From Flavobacterium sp. KMS (GTDB taxonomy: Bacteria; Bacteroidota; Bacteroidia; Flavobacteriales; Flavobacteriaceae), in the NCBI RefSeq assembly GCF_000813005.1, contig NZ_JSYP01000006.1:1-64000 (forward strand): a stretch of DNA of 64,000 nucleotides, written 5' to 3'. Position 1 is the stretch's first letter. Each line of letters opens with the position of its first letter. This document shows, one piece after another, positions 45,633-54,862 of the stretch. The translations under genes and the position numbers were made by a program. Under the pieces are notes generated by a model, which did not search any database, was not told where the DNA came from, and saw only the letters and a list, made by a program, of their open reading frames with translations.

Positions 45633-46355
45633 ATGGAAAATTTACAAAATAAAACAATAGGAACATTTGTAGCAGAAGATTTTAGAACTGCAGCAGTATT
45701 TTCAAAATATAAAATCGATTTTTGTTGCAAAGGAAACAGAACCATCGATGAAGTTTGTGCAAAGCAAGAAATTGACTCTAAAGTTTTGCTTAAAAAGATT
45801 AAAGAAGCTTTATCAGCCGAAGATACTAATGCAATAGATTTTAACTCATGGCCATTGGATTTATTGGCTGATTATATCGAGAAAACACACCACCGTTATG
45901 TAGAGGATAAATCTATCATTATAATGCAATTTCTAAATAAACTTTGCAGTGTTCATGGTGGGAATCATCCAGAATTGTTTAAGATAAACCAATTGTTTAC
46001 CGAATGTGCTGGCGAATTAGCTCAACACATGAAAAAAGAAGAATTGATGTTATTCCCTTTTATAAAAAAGATGGTTAAAGCAAAAGAAACAGACGAAGCT
46101 TTAGCGCAACCTCCTTTTGGAACTGTATCGAACCCAATTGCTATGATGATGCATGAGCATGATGCCGAGGGAGAACGCTTTCGCGAAATTGCCAGCCTAA
46201 CTAATGATTATCAAGCGCCAAGTGACGGATGTACTACTTACAAAGTAACGTATGCTATGCTAAAAGAATTTGAAGAGAATTTGCACACACACATTCATCT
46301 GGAAAATAATATCTTGTTTCCTAAAGCAATGATTCTGGAAAAAGAGTTTTCTTAA
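45633..46355 (+). CDS. ric: Di-iron iron-sulfur cluster repair protein (Ric/ScdA/YtfE)
   Basis: A 240-residue protein with the N-terminal ScdA_N domain (TIGTFVAEDFRTAAVFSKYKIDFCCKGNRT) and a C-terminal hemerythrin-like domain whose ligands appear in KTHHRY, CSVHGGNHPE, MKKEELMLFPF, MHEHDAEGERF and HIHLENNILFPK. It repairs iron-sulfur clusters damaged by NO and oxidants, fitting the NO reductase gene just upstream. Confidence 0.94.
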   Translation: MENLQNKTIGTFVAEDFRTAAVFSKYKIDFCCKGNRTIDEVCAKQEIDSKVLLKKIKEALSAEDTNAIDFNSWPLDLLADYIEKTHHRYVEDKSIIIMQFLNKLCSVHGGNHPELFKINQLFTECAGELAQHMKKEELMLFPFIKKMVKAKETDEALAQPPFGTVSNPIAMMMHEHDAEGERFREIASLTNDYQAPSDGCTTYKVTYAMLKEFEENLHTHIHLENNILFPKAMILEKEFS

Positions 46356-46382
46356 AAAATAAGAATGTATAATTAATAAAAG

Positions 46383-46418
46383 AATGCACCGATAAATTAA
46401 TTAACATCGGTGCATTTT
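46383..46418 (+). terminator. Terminator after ric
   Basis: Perfect 11-bp stem AATGCACCGAT / ATCGGTGCATT with a 12-base loop and T-rich end. Confidence 0.8.
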
Positions 46419-46474
46419 TATTTCTATAAATAGGAGATTAGGATTATTTTGAACTACTTTTAATTTAAATAAAG

Positions 46475-47707
46475 ATGAAATTATTAACTAAAATGAGTTC
46501 GCAAAAAAGTTGGGTTGTATGTTGCTTCTTTAATTTTTTAATAGCTTCGCTTATGGGGTTGTTAATGCGTTATGTCTATCTATTTCCTTTAAATATAAAT
46601 TACAGTTTCTTACTTCATGCACATTCACATGTAGCGATGTTAGGTTGGGCTTATTTGATGATTTATGTTTTAATTGTTCGTTTTTTTATCCCAAAAGAAA
46701 AAAGTCAGAAACCAATTTATAATCAGTTATTCTGGGTTACCGAATTTGCTGTTATTGGTATGATGGTAACTTTCCCGATTCAGGGATATGCCTTGTTTTC
46801 GATTATATTTTCTACAATGCATATTGTACTCAGTTATGTTTTTTGTTGGCTGGTTTGGAGAGATGGCTTTAAGGATAAAAGAAGCAATCATAAACTTTTA
46901 TTGGCAGCGATTTTATTTATGGTTTTCTCTACTTTCGGAGTTTGGTGTTTAGGACCAGCAGTAAGTATGTTGGGGAAACAAAGTGCTTTTTATCAAATTG
47001 CAATTCAGTTTTTCCTGCATTTTCAGTTTAATGGATGGTTTTTGTTTGCGGTTTTGGCTTTGTTTTTAAAGCAATTTGAAGATAAAATAGAAAAAAAGTC
47101 GTTCAAAATATTCTTCACTCTACTCATCATAGCTACATTTTTAACCGTAGCATTTCCTGTAAGTTGGTATGTCGAGCACAATTTATTAAGTTGGATTAAT
47201 ACTATTGGAGTTGTTTTGCAATTGGTTGCTTTTGTCTATTTTTATAAAATGCTAAAGCCTCAAATAAACTCGTTTAAAGCTAATTTAGATTCAACGACTA
47301 AAATAGTATATGGTTTGGCGTTGTGTTCTTTATTCTTGAAAATAGGCATACAATTATTGGTTTTAATACCTAATCTAGCCGAAATTTCACATCAGATCCG
47401 AAGCTTTATAATTGGTTTTATTCATTTAACAACTTTAGGCATAATTACAGGATTTTTGCTTGGAGTATTAATTCAGAATAAGCTGCTTTCGCATCAATCT
47501 TATTTACTTCGTGCAGGAATAAAGTGTTTTATTTTGGGATATATAGCAACAGAAATATTGCTATTTATTCAAGGGGGATTTCTTTATTTTGGTAAAGGAG
47601 CACTTTGGGGTTATTATGATGAAATTTTCGGAACAAGCGTTCTTATTGTTGTAGGGTTAAGTTTAATTACAGCTTCAATCATTAAGACAAAAAATGTTAG
47701 ATTGTAA
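46475..47707 (+). CDS. Multi-pass membrane protein of the NO module, unknown
   Basis: A 410-residue protein with about 12 hydrophobic segments. Histidines occur in membrane-type contexts: LLHAHSHVAMLGWAYLMIYV (near 50-65), FFLHFQFNGWFLFAV (near 180) and GFIHLTTLGIITGFLLG (near 310). These recall heme-copper oxidase subunit I and NnrS, but the NnrS signature is not clear. It may bind heme or metal and take part in NO reduction or resistance. It has its own start after the ric terminator; no copy of the shared operator is visible before it. Confidence 0.65.
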   Translation: MKLLTKMSSQKSWVVCCFFNFLIASLMGLLMRYVYLFPLNINYSFLLHAHSHVAMLGWAYLMIYVLIVRFFIPKEKSQKPIYNQLFWVTEFAVIGMMVTFPIQGYALFSIIFSTMHIVLSYVFCWLVWRDGFKDKRSNHKLLLAAILFMVFSTFGVWCLGPAVSMLGKQSAFYQIAIQFFLHFQFNGWFLFAVLALFLKQFEDKIEKKSFKIFFTLLIIATFLTVAFPVSWYVEHNLLSWINTIGVVLQLVAFVYFYKMLKPQINSFKANLDSTTKIVYGLALCSLFLKIGIQLLVLIPNLAEISHQIRSFIIGFIHLTTLGIITGFLLGVLIQNKLLSHQSYLLRAGIKCFILGYIATEILLFIQGGFLYFGKGALWGYYDEIFGTSVLIVVGLSLITASIIKTKNVRL

Positions 47708-48019
47708 TATTTTTTCGCCACAGATTATTATGATTAAAAGGATTCTAACACCTAATACTTTGTCAATAAAGGAACGCGGATTAAACGGATTCGCTAAGGC
47801 GAAAACGCGATCCCGAAGCGTCGGGACGGATTTTCTTTTTATTGTTTTAAAATCTGTTTTTATCCGCGTCTTTACTTTTGTAAATCAGTTTAATCCGCGT
47901 CCTTTTTTTGCTACAGGTTAACTTTGCACTCCTTGCGGTTAATTCTCCTGAATATTATAAAACAAAAAACAAGAGTCGATTAATCAAAATCTTCCCTTGT
48001 TCTTTACGAATTAATTAAC
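47708..48019. repeat. Intergenic dispersed repeat with inverted ends
   Basis: Between convergent genes. CGCGGATTAAAC (47775-47786) is the exact inverse of GTTTAATCCGCG (47888-47899), and between them are further related words (ACGGATT, GGACGGATTTT, AAAATCTGTTTTTATCCGCG) and a GC-rich hairpin TCCCGAAGCGTCGGGA. It resembles a non-coding dispersed repeat. Overlapping open frames here look fortuitous. Confidence 0.6.
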
Positions 48020-48625
48020 CTATTTAATTTTTTCTGCTTCCAGATTTATTCTGTCTACTGTTTTATCATTGTTTACTCCTAAGCCTTCTTGTTGGTAAAT
48101 TAATTCTCCATCAGGATTAAAAACACTTATAATATTGGAGTGTGAAAAATCTATGGGAGATATCTTTTTATAATTAACAGCGAGAACAGCTGCAAATTCT
48201 CGAGTATTATCTTCTGTAGAACGTAAGAAAATCCACGGGTCATTTTCCATTTTATTAGCAATAGCAAATGCTTTTAGTTTTTCGGGAGTATCAGTTTCGG
48301 GATCAATACTTACGAGAATAAGTTTTACGTTTTTCTTTGTTTCTTTATTTAATCGAGATTCTATATTTCTCATGTCAGCAACTAATCTTGGGCAAGCAGC
48401 TTTACAAGTTGTATAAATCATTACCATAACCAGAACATTTCCTTTTAGACTTTTTAGTTCAATATCTTTTCCATCTTGGGTTGTCCATTGTGAGGGCAAA
48501 TTATAAATGGATAAATCACTAATTGGTTTGTCTTCTGTGGCTAATGAACCGTCTTCTTTTTTAGATTCTTTGCAACTTTGCAAAGTAAAAAGAAGAATGA
48601 AAATTGCCATTATTGTTTTTTTCAT
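48020..48625 (-). CDS. SCO1/SenC family copper chaperone-like lipoprotein
   Basis: A 201-residue lipoprotein (TLQSCKES lipobox) with a thioredoxin fold. The metal motif is TTCKAACPRL (CxxxC) and a downstream His lies in DFSHSNII, both conserved in Sco copper chaperones. As the last gene after nirK and nirV (17 bp gap), it likely delivers copper to nitrite reductase. Confidence 0.9.
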   Translation of the reverse strand: MKKTIMAIFILLFTLQSCKESKKEDGSLATEDKPISDLSIYNLPSQWTTQDGKDIELKSLKGNVLVMVMIYTTCKAACPRLVADMRNIESRLNKETKKNVKLILVSIDPETDTPEKLKAFAIANKMENDPWIFLRSTEDNTREFAAVLAVNYKKISPIDFSHSNIISVFNPDGELIYQQEGLGVNNDKTVDRINLEAEKIK

Positions 48626-48642
48626 TTTTAAATGATTTAAAA

Positions 48643-49416
48643 TTATAGCTTTGTTGTACTAGCACATCTAAAACCTAGATTTCGCGTTGAATATTGCGCT
48701 TTAAGACTTCCTCTAAAGGCATATCGCATAAAAGCAGCATAATCCATCAAGTCGGATGCATTTACAGATGCGCCTCCGCAAAAAAGATTCTTATCGTCGC
48801 TTTTATCTTTTCTGGATTCTCCAGACAAAAAGATACTATTAAAGTCTGAAGTCCATTCCCATACTAAACCATGCATGTCATAAACGCCCCAATAATTTTT
48901 GAACGTTTGTCCAATAGGATTTTCATACGTTTTTGATTTCTCGTACCAGGACAAAATGTATTTATTAAATTCCGTTTTAGTTCTGGCATCAATCCTTTTT
49001 TCATCTGCCATGGCAACATATTCCCATTCGTCCATTGTAGGCAATCGCTTTCCTTGACATTCACAATATTTTTTGGCAGCAAACCAAGAAACGTTTGTTA
49101 CAGGAGCTTTTGGATTTGAATTTCCGAAATCAAAATCCGATTTCCAATAAGACAGGTAACTTTTGTCTGCAAAAAGTCCTTTTATTTTAGATTTGCTATA
49201 GCTTGGATTCTTTTTGAGGAAACTCAAAAACTCATTGTTTGTAACAGGATAAACATCTATAAAAAAAGGTTTTACAACGACAGGCGTTTTTGTTGTAGCC
49301 CCGTAAAGAGGGACAAAGGAGCCCTCTTTTATCGGAACCATTTTCGATTCTTGTGCCCATACCATTCCCGTAATATGAGCCAAGAAAAGAATAATAATGA
49401 AAATGCTTTTTTGCAT
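48643..49416 (-). CDS. nirV: SUMF1/FGE-fold protein, NirV-like
   Basis: A 257-residue exported protein (signal peptide ...HITGMVWAQ) with the formylglycine-generating-enzyme fold: PVTNNEFLSFL, APVTNVSWFAAKKYCECQGKRLPTMDEWEYVA, GLVWEWTSDF, RYAFRG...NLGFRCA. In several denitrifiers a SUMF1-fold gene next to nirK is called nirV; its function is unproved. It starts 14 bp after nirK. Confidence 0.82.
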   Translation of the reverse strand: MQKSIFIIILFLAHITGMVWAQESKMVPIKEGSFVPLYGATTKTPVVVKPFFIDVYPVTNNEFLSFLKKNPSYSKSKIKGLFADKSYLSYWKSDFDFGNSNPKAPVTNVSWFAAKKYCECQGKRLPTMDEWEYVAMADEKRIDARTKTEFNKYILSWYEKSKTYENPIGQTFKNYWGVYDMHGLVWEWTSDFNSIFLSGESRKDKSDDKNLFCGGASVNASDLMDYAAFMRYAFRGSLKAQYSTRNLGFRCASTTKL

Positions 49417-49430
49417 ACTATTTGGTGTTG

Positions 49431-50879
49431 TTATCTTTGTGCTTTTACCATTTCGGGAGTAACATCTGTTTTGTTATTTCCCCAACTGTTGTATATATAA
49501 GTCATAACATTTGCTATTTCATCATCAGATAAATTCTGGCTAGGCATAACATTGTTATATTTTTTACCATTTACAGTTATCTCTCCACTTAAACCATGCA
49601 GGATTGTTTTAATTGCTCTGTTAGCATCTGCATTAAGATAATCTGATTTTGCAAGAGGAGGGAACGTACTAGGAATTCCTTGCCCTTCGGATTGGTGACA
49701 AGCAAAACAGGTTGTGCCAAAAATTTCTTTTCCAATTTTTACCTTTTCTGCTACAGTTCTTTTTGGAATTACTGTTTTAGCAGCTCCATTATCAGGCATT
49801 TTCTGAATTGTTCCTCCTTCTGGTAAATAGATACCTTCTTGGATAGTTCCAGAATATATGTTTTTGTGCTCAGCACCTTCTACTTTTAGTATTCCTAGTG
49901 CACCTTTATTAAATGCTCTAAAAATGGAGTGATCGACTATGACAAAACTTCCCGGAGTTTCTACTTTAAAATCAACTATAGATGCCCCACCAGCAGGAAT
50001 TAGCGTAGTTTGAACATTTTTATTAATCATGCTTCCACCTTCTACATGTACATTATCAAATATTTCACCAATAACATGGAAAGAAGATACTAAGTTTGGA
50101 CCGCCATTACCAACAAATAAACGAACCGTTTCACCAACTTTTGCAGTAAGTTCACCTCCATTTGTTAATGAACCAACTTTTCCGTTAAATACAACATAAT
50201 CAGGTGTTTCTTTTACCGCTTTATTCATGTCAAAAGCCTGAAGTCCTTGAGCTCCATATTCACCTTGAGTGTAAAAATCACCTTGCATAACGTAGTATTC
50301 TTTGTCTACTGGAGGAAGACCACCTTCTGGTTCTACCAAAATTAAACCATACATTCCGTTTGCAATGTGCATTCCCACAGGAGCTGTAGCGCAATGGTAA
50401 ACATATAGTCCAGGGTTTATTACTTTAAAGCTAAACACTTTTTCATGACCAGGTGCTACAAGTGATGATGATGCTCCACCACCAGGACCAGTAACAGCAT
50501 GTAAATCGATATTGTGTGGAAGTTTATTATCCGGATGGTTTTTTAAGTGAAATTCGACTTCATCACCAACACGAGTTCTAATAAAACTTCCTGGAACAGA
50601 ACCTCCAAATGTCCAATAGGTATATTTTACACCATCAGTCATAGTTCCTTCTTGCTCTTTGATTTCCATATTAACTTTTAGTTTCATGGCAGGTCTGTTA
50701 CCAACAGGTTTTGGTACCATTGGTGGAGCTGTAAGTTCAGCTTCCATTTCTCCATCAGTTTTAATATCAGTGTAATTTGTAGATTCTTCTCCTTTTTTGC
50801 ATGATGCTAATAATAGCATTGCAAAAATTGCACAAAAAACAGCTCTCAATTTTAAGGGCATTTTATATTTCTTTTTCAT
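49431..50879 (-). CDS. nirK: Copper nitrite reductase fused to cytochrome c
   Basis: A 482-residue lipoprotein (LLASCKKG). Two cupredoxin domains carry type 1 Cu ligands Cys163, His171 and Met176 ([15 protein letters not shown]) with the His of LPHN, and type 2 Cu histidines in NIDLHA, His162 and VDHSIF. The C-terminal ~100 residues are a cytochrome c domain with Cys391-x2-Cys394-His395 (TCFACHQ) and distal [10 protein letters not shown]. It reduces nitrite to NO in the periplasm; the tethered heme and the azurin encoded nearby are likely electron routes. The operon continues with nirV-like and SCO1. Confidence 0.96.
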   Translation of the reverse strand: MKKKYKMPLKLRAVFCAIFAMLLLASCKKGEESTNYTDIKTDGEMEAELTAPPMVPKPVGNRPAMKLKVNMEIKEQEGTMTDGVKYTYWTFGGSVPGSFIRTRVGDEVEFHLKNHPDNKLPHNIDLHAVTGPGGGASSSLVAPGHEKVFSFKVINPGLYVYHCATAPVGMHIANGMYGLILVEPEGGLPPVDKEYYVMQGDFYTQGEYGAQGLQAFDMNKAVKETPDYVVFNGKVGSLTNGGELTAKVGETVRLFVGNGGPNLVSSFHVIGEIFDNVHVEGGSMINKNVQTTLIPAGGASIVDFKVETPGSFVIVDHSIFRAFNKGALGILKVEGAEHKNIYSGTIQEGIYLPEGGTIQKMPDNGAAKTVIPKRTVAEKVKIGKEIFGTTCFACHQSEGQGIPSTFPPLAKSDYLNADANRAIKTILHGLSGEITVNGKKYNNVMPSQNLSDDEIANVMTYIYNSWGNNKTDVTPEMVKAQR

Positions 50880-50916
50880 AACAAGGTTTGGTTTATTTTA
50901 GTTTTAAATCTTTAAA

Positions 50917-50924
50917 CAAAAATA
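50917..50924 (-). promoter_or_regulatory. nirK -7 promoter element
   Basis: On the minus strand TATTTTTG matches TAnnTTTG, 37 bp upstream of the nirK ATG, and overlaps the first bases of the palindrome at 50921-50946. No TTTG box at the standard spacing was found. Confidence 0.55.
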
Positions 50925-50946
50925 AAAGACAGTTTTGTCTTTTATT
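50921..50946. promoter_or_regulatory. Perfect palindromic operator of nirK
   Basis: Arms AATAAAAGACA and TGTCTTTTATT are perfect 11-bp inverse complements around a 4-base spacer. It is the best copy of the motif shared with norB and rrf2, and it overlaps the promoter -7 element, the expected position for a repressor. Confidence 0.75.
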
Positions 50947-51172
50947 ATGATAAAAGTCATGTAAGTCATATAAAATATAATTTAATTCAAAATTGTTCTT
51001 ATTTAATTGCGTTTAATCTTGTTAAAGGTGTGAGTTAAAATTTAACTTAATTATTTGGATATTGATATTCAGAATATTTTTCAATAAAAATAATTGCCAA
51101 ACTCTATTTTAGAATAATAATCATTATTTTTGCACGCTGTTTAAATTAAAATTATTACTTCAAAATATATTT

Positions 51173-52435
51173 ATGGTAAAAGATTTATTCGAAAGAATTC
51201 AGAACAATAAAGGACCATTAGGAAAATGGGCTTCACAAGCTGAGGGCTATTTTGTGTTTCCTAAATTAGAAGGTGAACTTGGCCCAAGAATGCAGTTTGG
51301 TGGAAAAAATATTTTAAACTGGAGTTTGAATGACTATTTAGGTTTAGCAAATCATCCAGAAGTACGTAAGGCTGATATTGATGCTGCAACTCAGTTTGGT
51401 GCAGCTTACCCAATGGGAGCACGTATGATGTCTGGTCATACTAAATATCATGAGCAATTAGAAAATGAATTGGCTGATTTTGTAATGAAACCAGCAGCTT
51501 ATTTGTTGAATTTTGGTTATCAGGGAATGGTATCTATCATTGATGCATTGGTTACTAAAAACGATATTATCGTGTATGATGTAGATTCTCACGCTTGTAT
51601 TATTGATGGAGTACGTTTGCACATGGGGAAACGTTTTACTTACAAACACAATGATCTTGAGAGTATGGAGAAAAACCTGCAACGTGCTACAAAAATGGCA
51701 ACTGAAACAGGTGGTGGGATTTTATTTATTACCGAAGGTGTGTTTGGAATGCGAGGACAACAAGGAAAATTAAAAGAAATCGTTGCTCTTAAACAAAAAT
51801 ACAATTTCAGATTATTAGTAGATGATGCACACGGTTTTGGTACACTTGGTAAAAGAGGAGCTGGAGCAGGTGAGGAGCAAGGAGTTCAGGATGATATTGA
51901 TGTTTACTTCTCTACTTTTGCTAAATCTATGGCTAATATCGGAGCTTTCGTAGCTGCAGATAAAGATATTATCGATTATTTAAAATATAATTTACGTTCT
52001 CAAATGTTTGCAAAAGCATTGCCAATGATTCAAACAATTGGTTCATTAAAACGTTTAGAATTATTGCGTAATCACCCAGAATTGAAAGATAAACTTTGGG
52101 AAAATGTAAATGCATTGCAAAACGGTTTACGTTCTAGAAACTTTAATATTGGTGATACAAATACATGTGTAACTCCAGTTTATCTTCAAGGAAGTGTACC
52201 AGAAGCAATGGTAATGGTAAATGATTTAAGAGAAAACTACGGTATTTTCTTGTCAATTGTTATCTATCCAGTTATTCCAAAAGGAATTATTTTATTAAGA
52301 ATGATACCTACTACATCTCATACTTTGGCAGATATTGATGAAACACTTACAGCTTTTGAAGCTATTCGTGAAAAATTAGAAAATGGAACTTATAAAGAAA
52401 TTGCTAGTAGAACTACAGTTGATTTAGATGCATAG
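51173..52435 (+). CDS. PLP-dependent alpha-oxoamine synthase (serine palmitoyltransferase / capnine-synthase type)
   Basis: A 420-residue PLP enzyme with Lys251 as Schiff-base lysine (STFAKSMANIGAFVA), the Asp-His pair in LVDDAHGFGTLG, and NWSLNDYLGLANHPEV near the N-terminus. It condenses an acyl-CoA or acyl-ACP with an amino acid. In Bacteroidota relatives make sphingolipid or capnine (sulfonolipid) bases; which one is used here is not determined. It stands alone, followed by a terminator. Confidence 0.87.
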   Translation: MVKDLFERIQNNKGPLGKWASQAEGYFVFPKLEGELGPRMQFGGKNILNWSLNDYLGLANHPEVRKADIDAATQFGAAYPMGARMMSGHTKYHEQLENELADFVMKPAAYLLNFGYQGMVSIIDALVTKNDIIVYDVDSHACIIDGVRLHMGKRFTYKHNDLESMEKNLQRATKMATETGGGILFITEGVFGMRGQQGKLKEIVALKQKYNFRLLVDDAHGFGTLGKRGAGAGEEQGVQDDIDVYFSTFAKSMANIGAFVAADKDIIDYLKYNLRSQMFAKALPMIQTIGSLKRLELLRNHPELKDKLWENVNALQNGLRSRNFNIGDTNTCVTPVYLQGSVPEAMVMVNDLRENYGIFLSIVIYPVIPKGIILLRMIPTTSHTLADIDETLTAFEAIREKLENGTYKEIASRTTVDLDA

Positions 52436-52474
52436 TTACAATCCAATATTCAATTGAATATATGGGAATTATAT

Positions 52475-52510
52475 AAAAAAATCCATTCGTTATGCGAATG
52501 GATTTTTTTT
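52475..52510 (+). terminator. Terminator after the oxoamine synthase
   Basis: Stem ATCCATTCG / CGAATGGAT extended by A/T pairs, loop TTATG, eight T. Confidence 0.88.
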
Positions 52511-52564
52511 GTTTAAGGCTATTATGTACTATATTTAACATTCAAACTTTTAAACGGAATAATT

Positions 52565-53032
52565 ATGAAAAAAATAATAGCAATAATAGGAGCCGTTACA
52601 TTAGTATTGGTTTCTTGTAAAAAAGAGAAACAAGAAGAAATAATCCCTAGTACGGTCGAATCTGCAAAAATCGAAGAATCTGTAGGCAAACAATGTTTTC
52701 AATCAGTAACTAATAAGGATACAGTCATACTGACTTTAAACACAAATTCTCATAATGAAGTAGATGGGCAATTGACGTACAAGATTTATCAAAAAGATAA
52801 AAACGAAGGAACTATAATAGGGAGCATAAAAGGAGATACACTTATTGCTGATTATACTTTTAAATCTGAAGGAGTTTCTTCTATAAGAGAAGTTGCTTTC
52901 CTGAAAAAAGCAGGAACTTTTATTGAGGGATATGGAGACCTTATAGAAACAAATGGTAAATTGGTATTTAAAGATAAAAAGCTTTTAAAATTTGATTCAA
53001 AAATGACTTTATCAAAGGTTGATTGCAAATAG
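52565..53032 (+). CDS. Small lipoprotein of unknown function
   Basis: A 155-residue lipoprotein (LVLVSCKKEK lipobox). The mature domain (QCFQSVTNKDTVILTLNTNSHNEVDGQLTYKIYQKDKNEGTIIGSIKGDTLIADYTF) resembles small beta-rich flavobacterial lipoproteins; no function is known. The terminator at 53052-53087 follows. Confidence 0.75.
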   Translation: MKKIIAIIGAVTLVLVSCKKEKQEEIIPSTVESAKIEESVGKQCFQSVTNKDTVILTLNTNSHNEVDGQLTYKIYQKDKNEGTIIGSIKGDTLIADYTFKSEGVSSIREVAFLKKAGTFIEGYGDLIETNGKLVFKDKKLLKFDSKMTLSKVDCK

Positions 53033-53051
53033 TTTGAAACTGAGAGTATAA

Positions 53052-53087
53052 AAAAAATCCATCCTGTCTAAACGGGATGGATTTTTT
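53052..53087. terminator. Bidirectional terminator
   Basis: Stem ATCCATCC / GGATGGAT extended by A/T pairs, between convergent genes. Confidence 0.82.
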
Positions 53088-53088
53088 A

Positions 53089-54207
53089 TTATAATTCTTT
53101 ACGAAAAGTAGCTCTTCGCTTGTGTATTACAGGATCAAAATGTTTCCATAAATTATGGATAGCTACATTATCTGATAATTCAGGAGTTCTATAGCAATTA
53201 ACAATTCCTTTTTCTTTAAAAGTATGGTAATATTCATTGAAGATAATTGCAGTTACAGCCTTGTTCTGGTACTCAGGGTGCACGCCAATTAAGTAAAAAA
53301 TCATATCCTTACTATGTTTTTTTGCTTTAAGCAAATGAAGAAATCCAAACGGGAATAATTTTCCTTTTGTTTTCTGTAAAGCTTCTGAAAATGATGGCAT
53401 TACAATACTAAAAGCTACAATGTTATGGTCTTTATCTTCTACAAATTTTATAAATTCGGGATTGATAAAACTGATGTATTTTTTCTTGAAGTATTCTTTT
53501 TGAACATCCGATATTGCTACAAATGAAGATAAAGAAGCGTAAGATTCATTAAATAAATCAAACATCTTATCTACGTGAGGCATAACTTCTTTAGTTGTCT
53601 TAAAGTTAAGCGGTTTTAATTGGTATCTTCTCTTAACCAACTCATTCGCCTTTTCAAAAAACTCTGGTTTTACGTTAGCAAAAGGGAATTTACTTTCGTC
53701 GTATTTTTTTTCTACCACATAACCCAATTGTTCAAAATGAGTTGCGTAATAGGGATGATTGTACCAAGTAATCATCGTTCCTATTTCGTTAAAACCCTCG
53801 GTTAAAACTCCAACTTTATCCAGATTAGAGAATCCCATTGGACCCTCAACATATTCCAGGTTGTTTTTTCGTCCTAATTCATATACTCTTTCAAGTAAAA
53901 CTTTGGTAACTTCGATATCATCAATAACATCAAACCAACCAAAACGGACTTTCTTTTTTTGTTGTCCATTAACTTCATCCCAGTTAATTATGGCAGCAAT
54001 TCGTCCTACAATTTCATTGTTTCTAGAGGCTACATAAAAAGTAGCTTCGGCATTTTCGAATGCAGGATTTTTGGTTTTATCAAAAGTCTCTAACTCATCA
54101 GCAATAATAGGTGGAACCCAATATTTATTGTCTTTATATAAAGAGAAAGGAAATTTTACAAATTCGGTTAATTCCTTTTTAGTTTTAGCTTCTTGTATTG
54201 TAATCAT
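53089..54207 (-). CDS. GNAT-like acetyltransferase family protein
   Basis: A 372-residue soluble protein beginning MITIQEAKTKKELTEFVKFPFSLYKDNKYWVPPI. The N-terminal half has a GNAT-like stretch (ATFYVASRNNEIVGRIAAIIN...RFGWFDV), and the C-terminal half has MIFYLIGVHPEYQNKAVTAIIFNEYY and NCYRTPELSDNVAIHNLWKHFDP, resembling a second GNAT fold. It is a conserved Bacteroidota family of unknown substrate. Confidence 0.75.
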   Translation of the reverse strand: MITIQEAKTKKELTEFVKFPFSLYKDNKYWVPPIIADELETFDKTKNPAFENAEATFYVASRNNEIVGRIAAIINWDEVNGQQKKKVRFGWFDVIDDIEVTKVLLERVYELGRKNNLEYVEGPMGFSNLDKVGVLTEGFNEIGTMITWYNHPYYATHFEQLGYVVEKKYDESKFPFANVKPEFFEKANELVKRRYQLKPLNFKTTKEVMPHVDKMFDLFNESYASLSSFVAISDVQKEYFKKKYISFINPEFIKFVEDKDHNIVAFSIVMPSFSEALQKTKGKLFPFGFLHLLKAKKHSKDMIFYLIGVHPEYQNKAVTAIIFNEYYHTFKEKGIVNCYRTPELSDNVAIHNLWKHFDPVIHKRRATFRKEL

Positions 54208-54292
54208 TAAGACGGTATTGTATAGTTTGTTTTCCTAAAATAGAGACAACGAATATAGTTATCTTTCCTATAATTAAAAAATTCTTGTATAT

Positions 54293-54318
54293 AGAAAGCC
54301 CAAATTAATGGGCTTTCT
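54293..54318 (-). terminator. Probable terminator of the C10 peptidase operon
   Basis: Perfect 10-bp stem AGAAAGCCCA / TGGGCTTTCT with a 6-base loop. The downstream minus-strand sequence is AT-rich but not a clean T run. Confidence 0.6.
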
Positions 54319-54380
54319 AGTTATTAATGATTGTTTTATCTATTTGCACTTTGATGCTGAATGTAACGTGATTACATTTT

Positions 54381-54851
54381 TTATTTGATTATCGTAATTT
54401 CACCGTTCATTTGCTCTTGAGGGATGTCTAAAACTAAGGTTCCGTTTAGCCATACCTTTTCGACTATAATGATGTTACATTCTCCTGTCTCTCTTCTGTA
54501 TTGTGCTTTTAAAGTATCCGTTTCTGTTTTATTCCAATGTAAATAGGTAATAGGATATTCTTCGTCTGGCGAACTATTTAATCCCAATATAAAATTTAAA
54601 TGAGTACCATTATTATCTTTAGTATTGTAGATGTTGATAGCATTACTCTCTGCTCTAATTATTTTGTCATTAACTAAGTAATCAGCGTAAATGAGGTTTA
54701 TCGGGTATTTATCGGAGTCCAAAATGTTTTCGGTAGAACTATTTTTAAGATTAATCTTAATTGAATTAGAAAATGTAGTACACATTATTGCTTCACGATC
54801 ATTATTGCATGAAGTAAAAATAACTAGTATTAAAATAAATAATTGTTTCAT
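54381..54851 (-). CDS. Small lipoprotein next to a C10 peptidase
   Basis: A 156-residue lipoprotein (MKQLFILILVIFTSCNND). The mature domain is beta-rich (IKINLKNSSTENILDSDKYPINLIYADYLVNDK...GECNIIIVEKVWLNGTLVLDIPQ). No family recognised. It starts 11 bp after the peptidase stop, so the two are one operon and it could be an inhibitor or partner of the protease; it shows no obvious similarity to the peptidase propeptide. Confidence 0.7.
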   Translation of the reverse strand: MKQLFILILVIFTSCNNDREAIMCTTFSNSIKINLKNSSTENILDSDKYPINLIYADYLVNDKIIRAESNAINIYNTKDNNGTHLNFILGLNSSPDEEYPITYLHWNKTETDTLKAQYRRETGECNIIIVEKVWLNGTLVLDIPQEQMNGEITIIK

Positions 54852-54862
54852 GATAGTCTGAT

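Larger units (their letters stand above)
50880..51172. promoter_or_regulatory. Divergent promoter region between nirK and the oxoamine synthase
   Basis: It holds the nirK -7 element and operator near the left end (50917-50946) and TATTTTTG (51124-51131), the probable -7 element of the plus-strand gene. Between is AT-rich sequence without ORFs, including AATAATAATCATTATT near 51113-51127. Confidence 0.55.

Noticed and set aside
47694..47921. Open frame of 75 codons after the multi-pass NO-module gene
   Set aside because: It overlaps the preceding gene's end and reads through the dispersed repeat; composition follows the repeat, not a protein.
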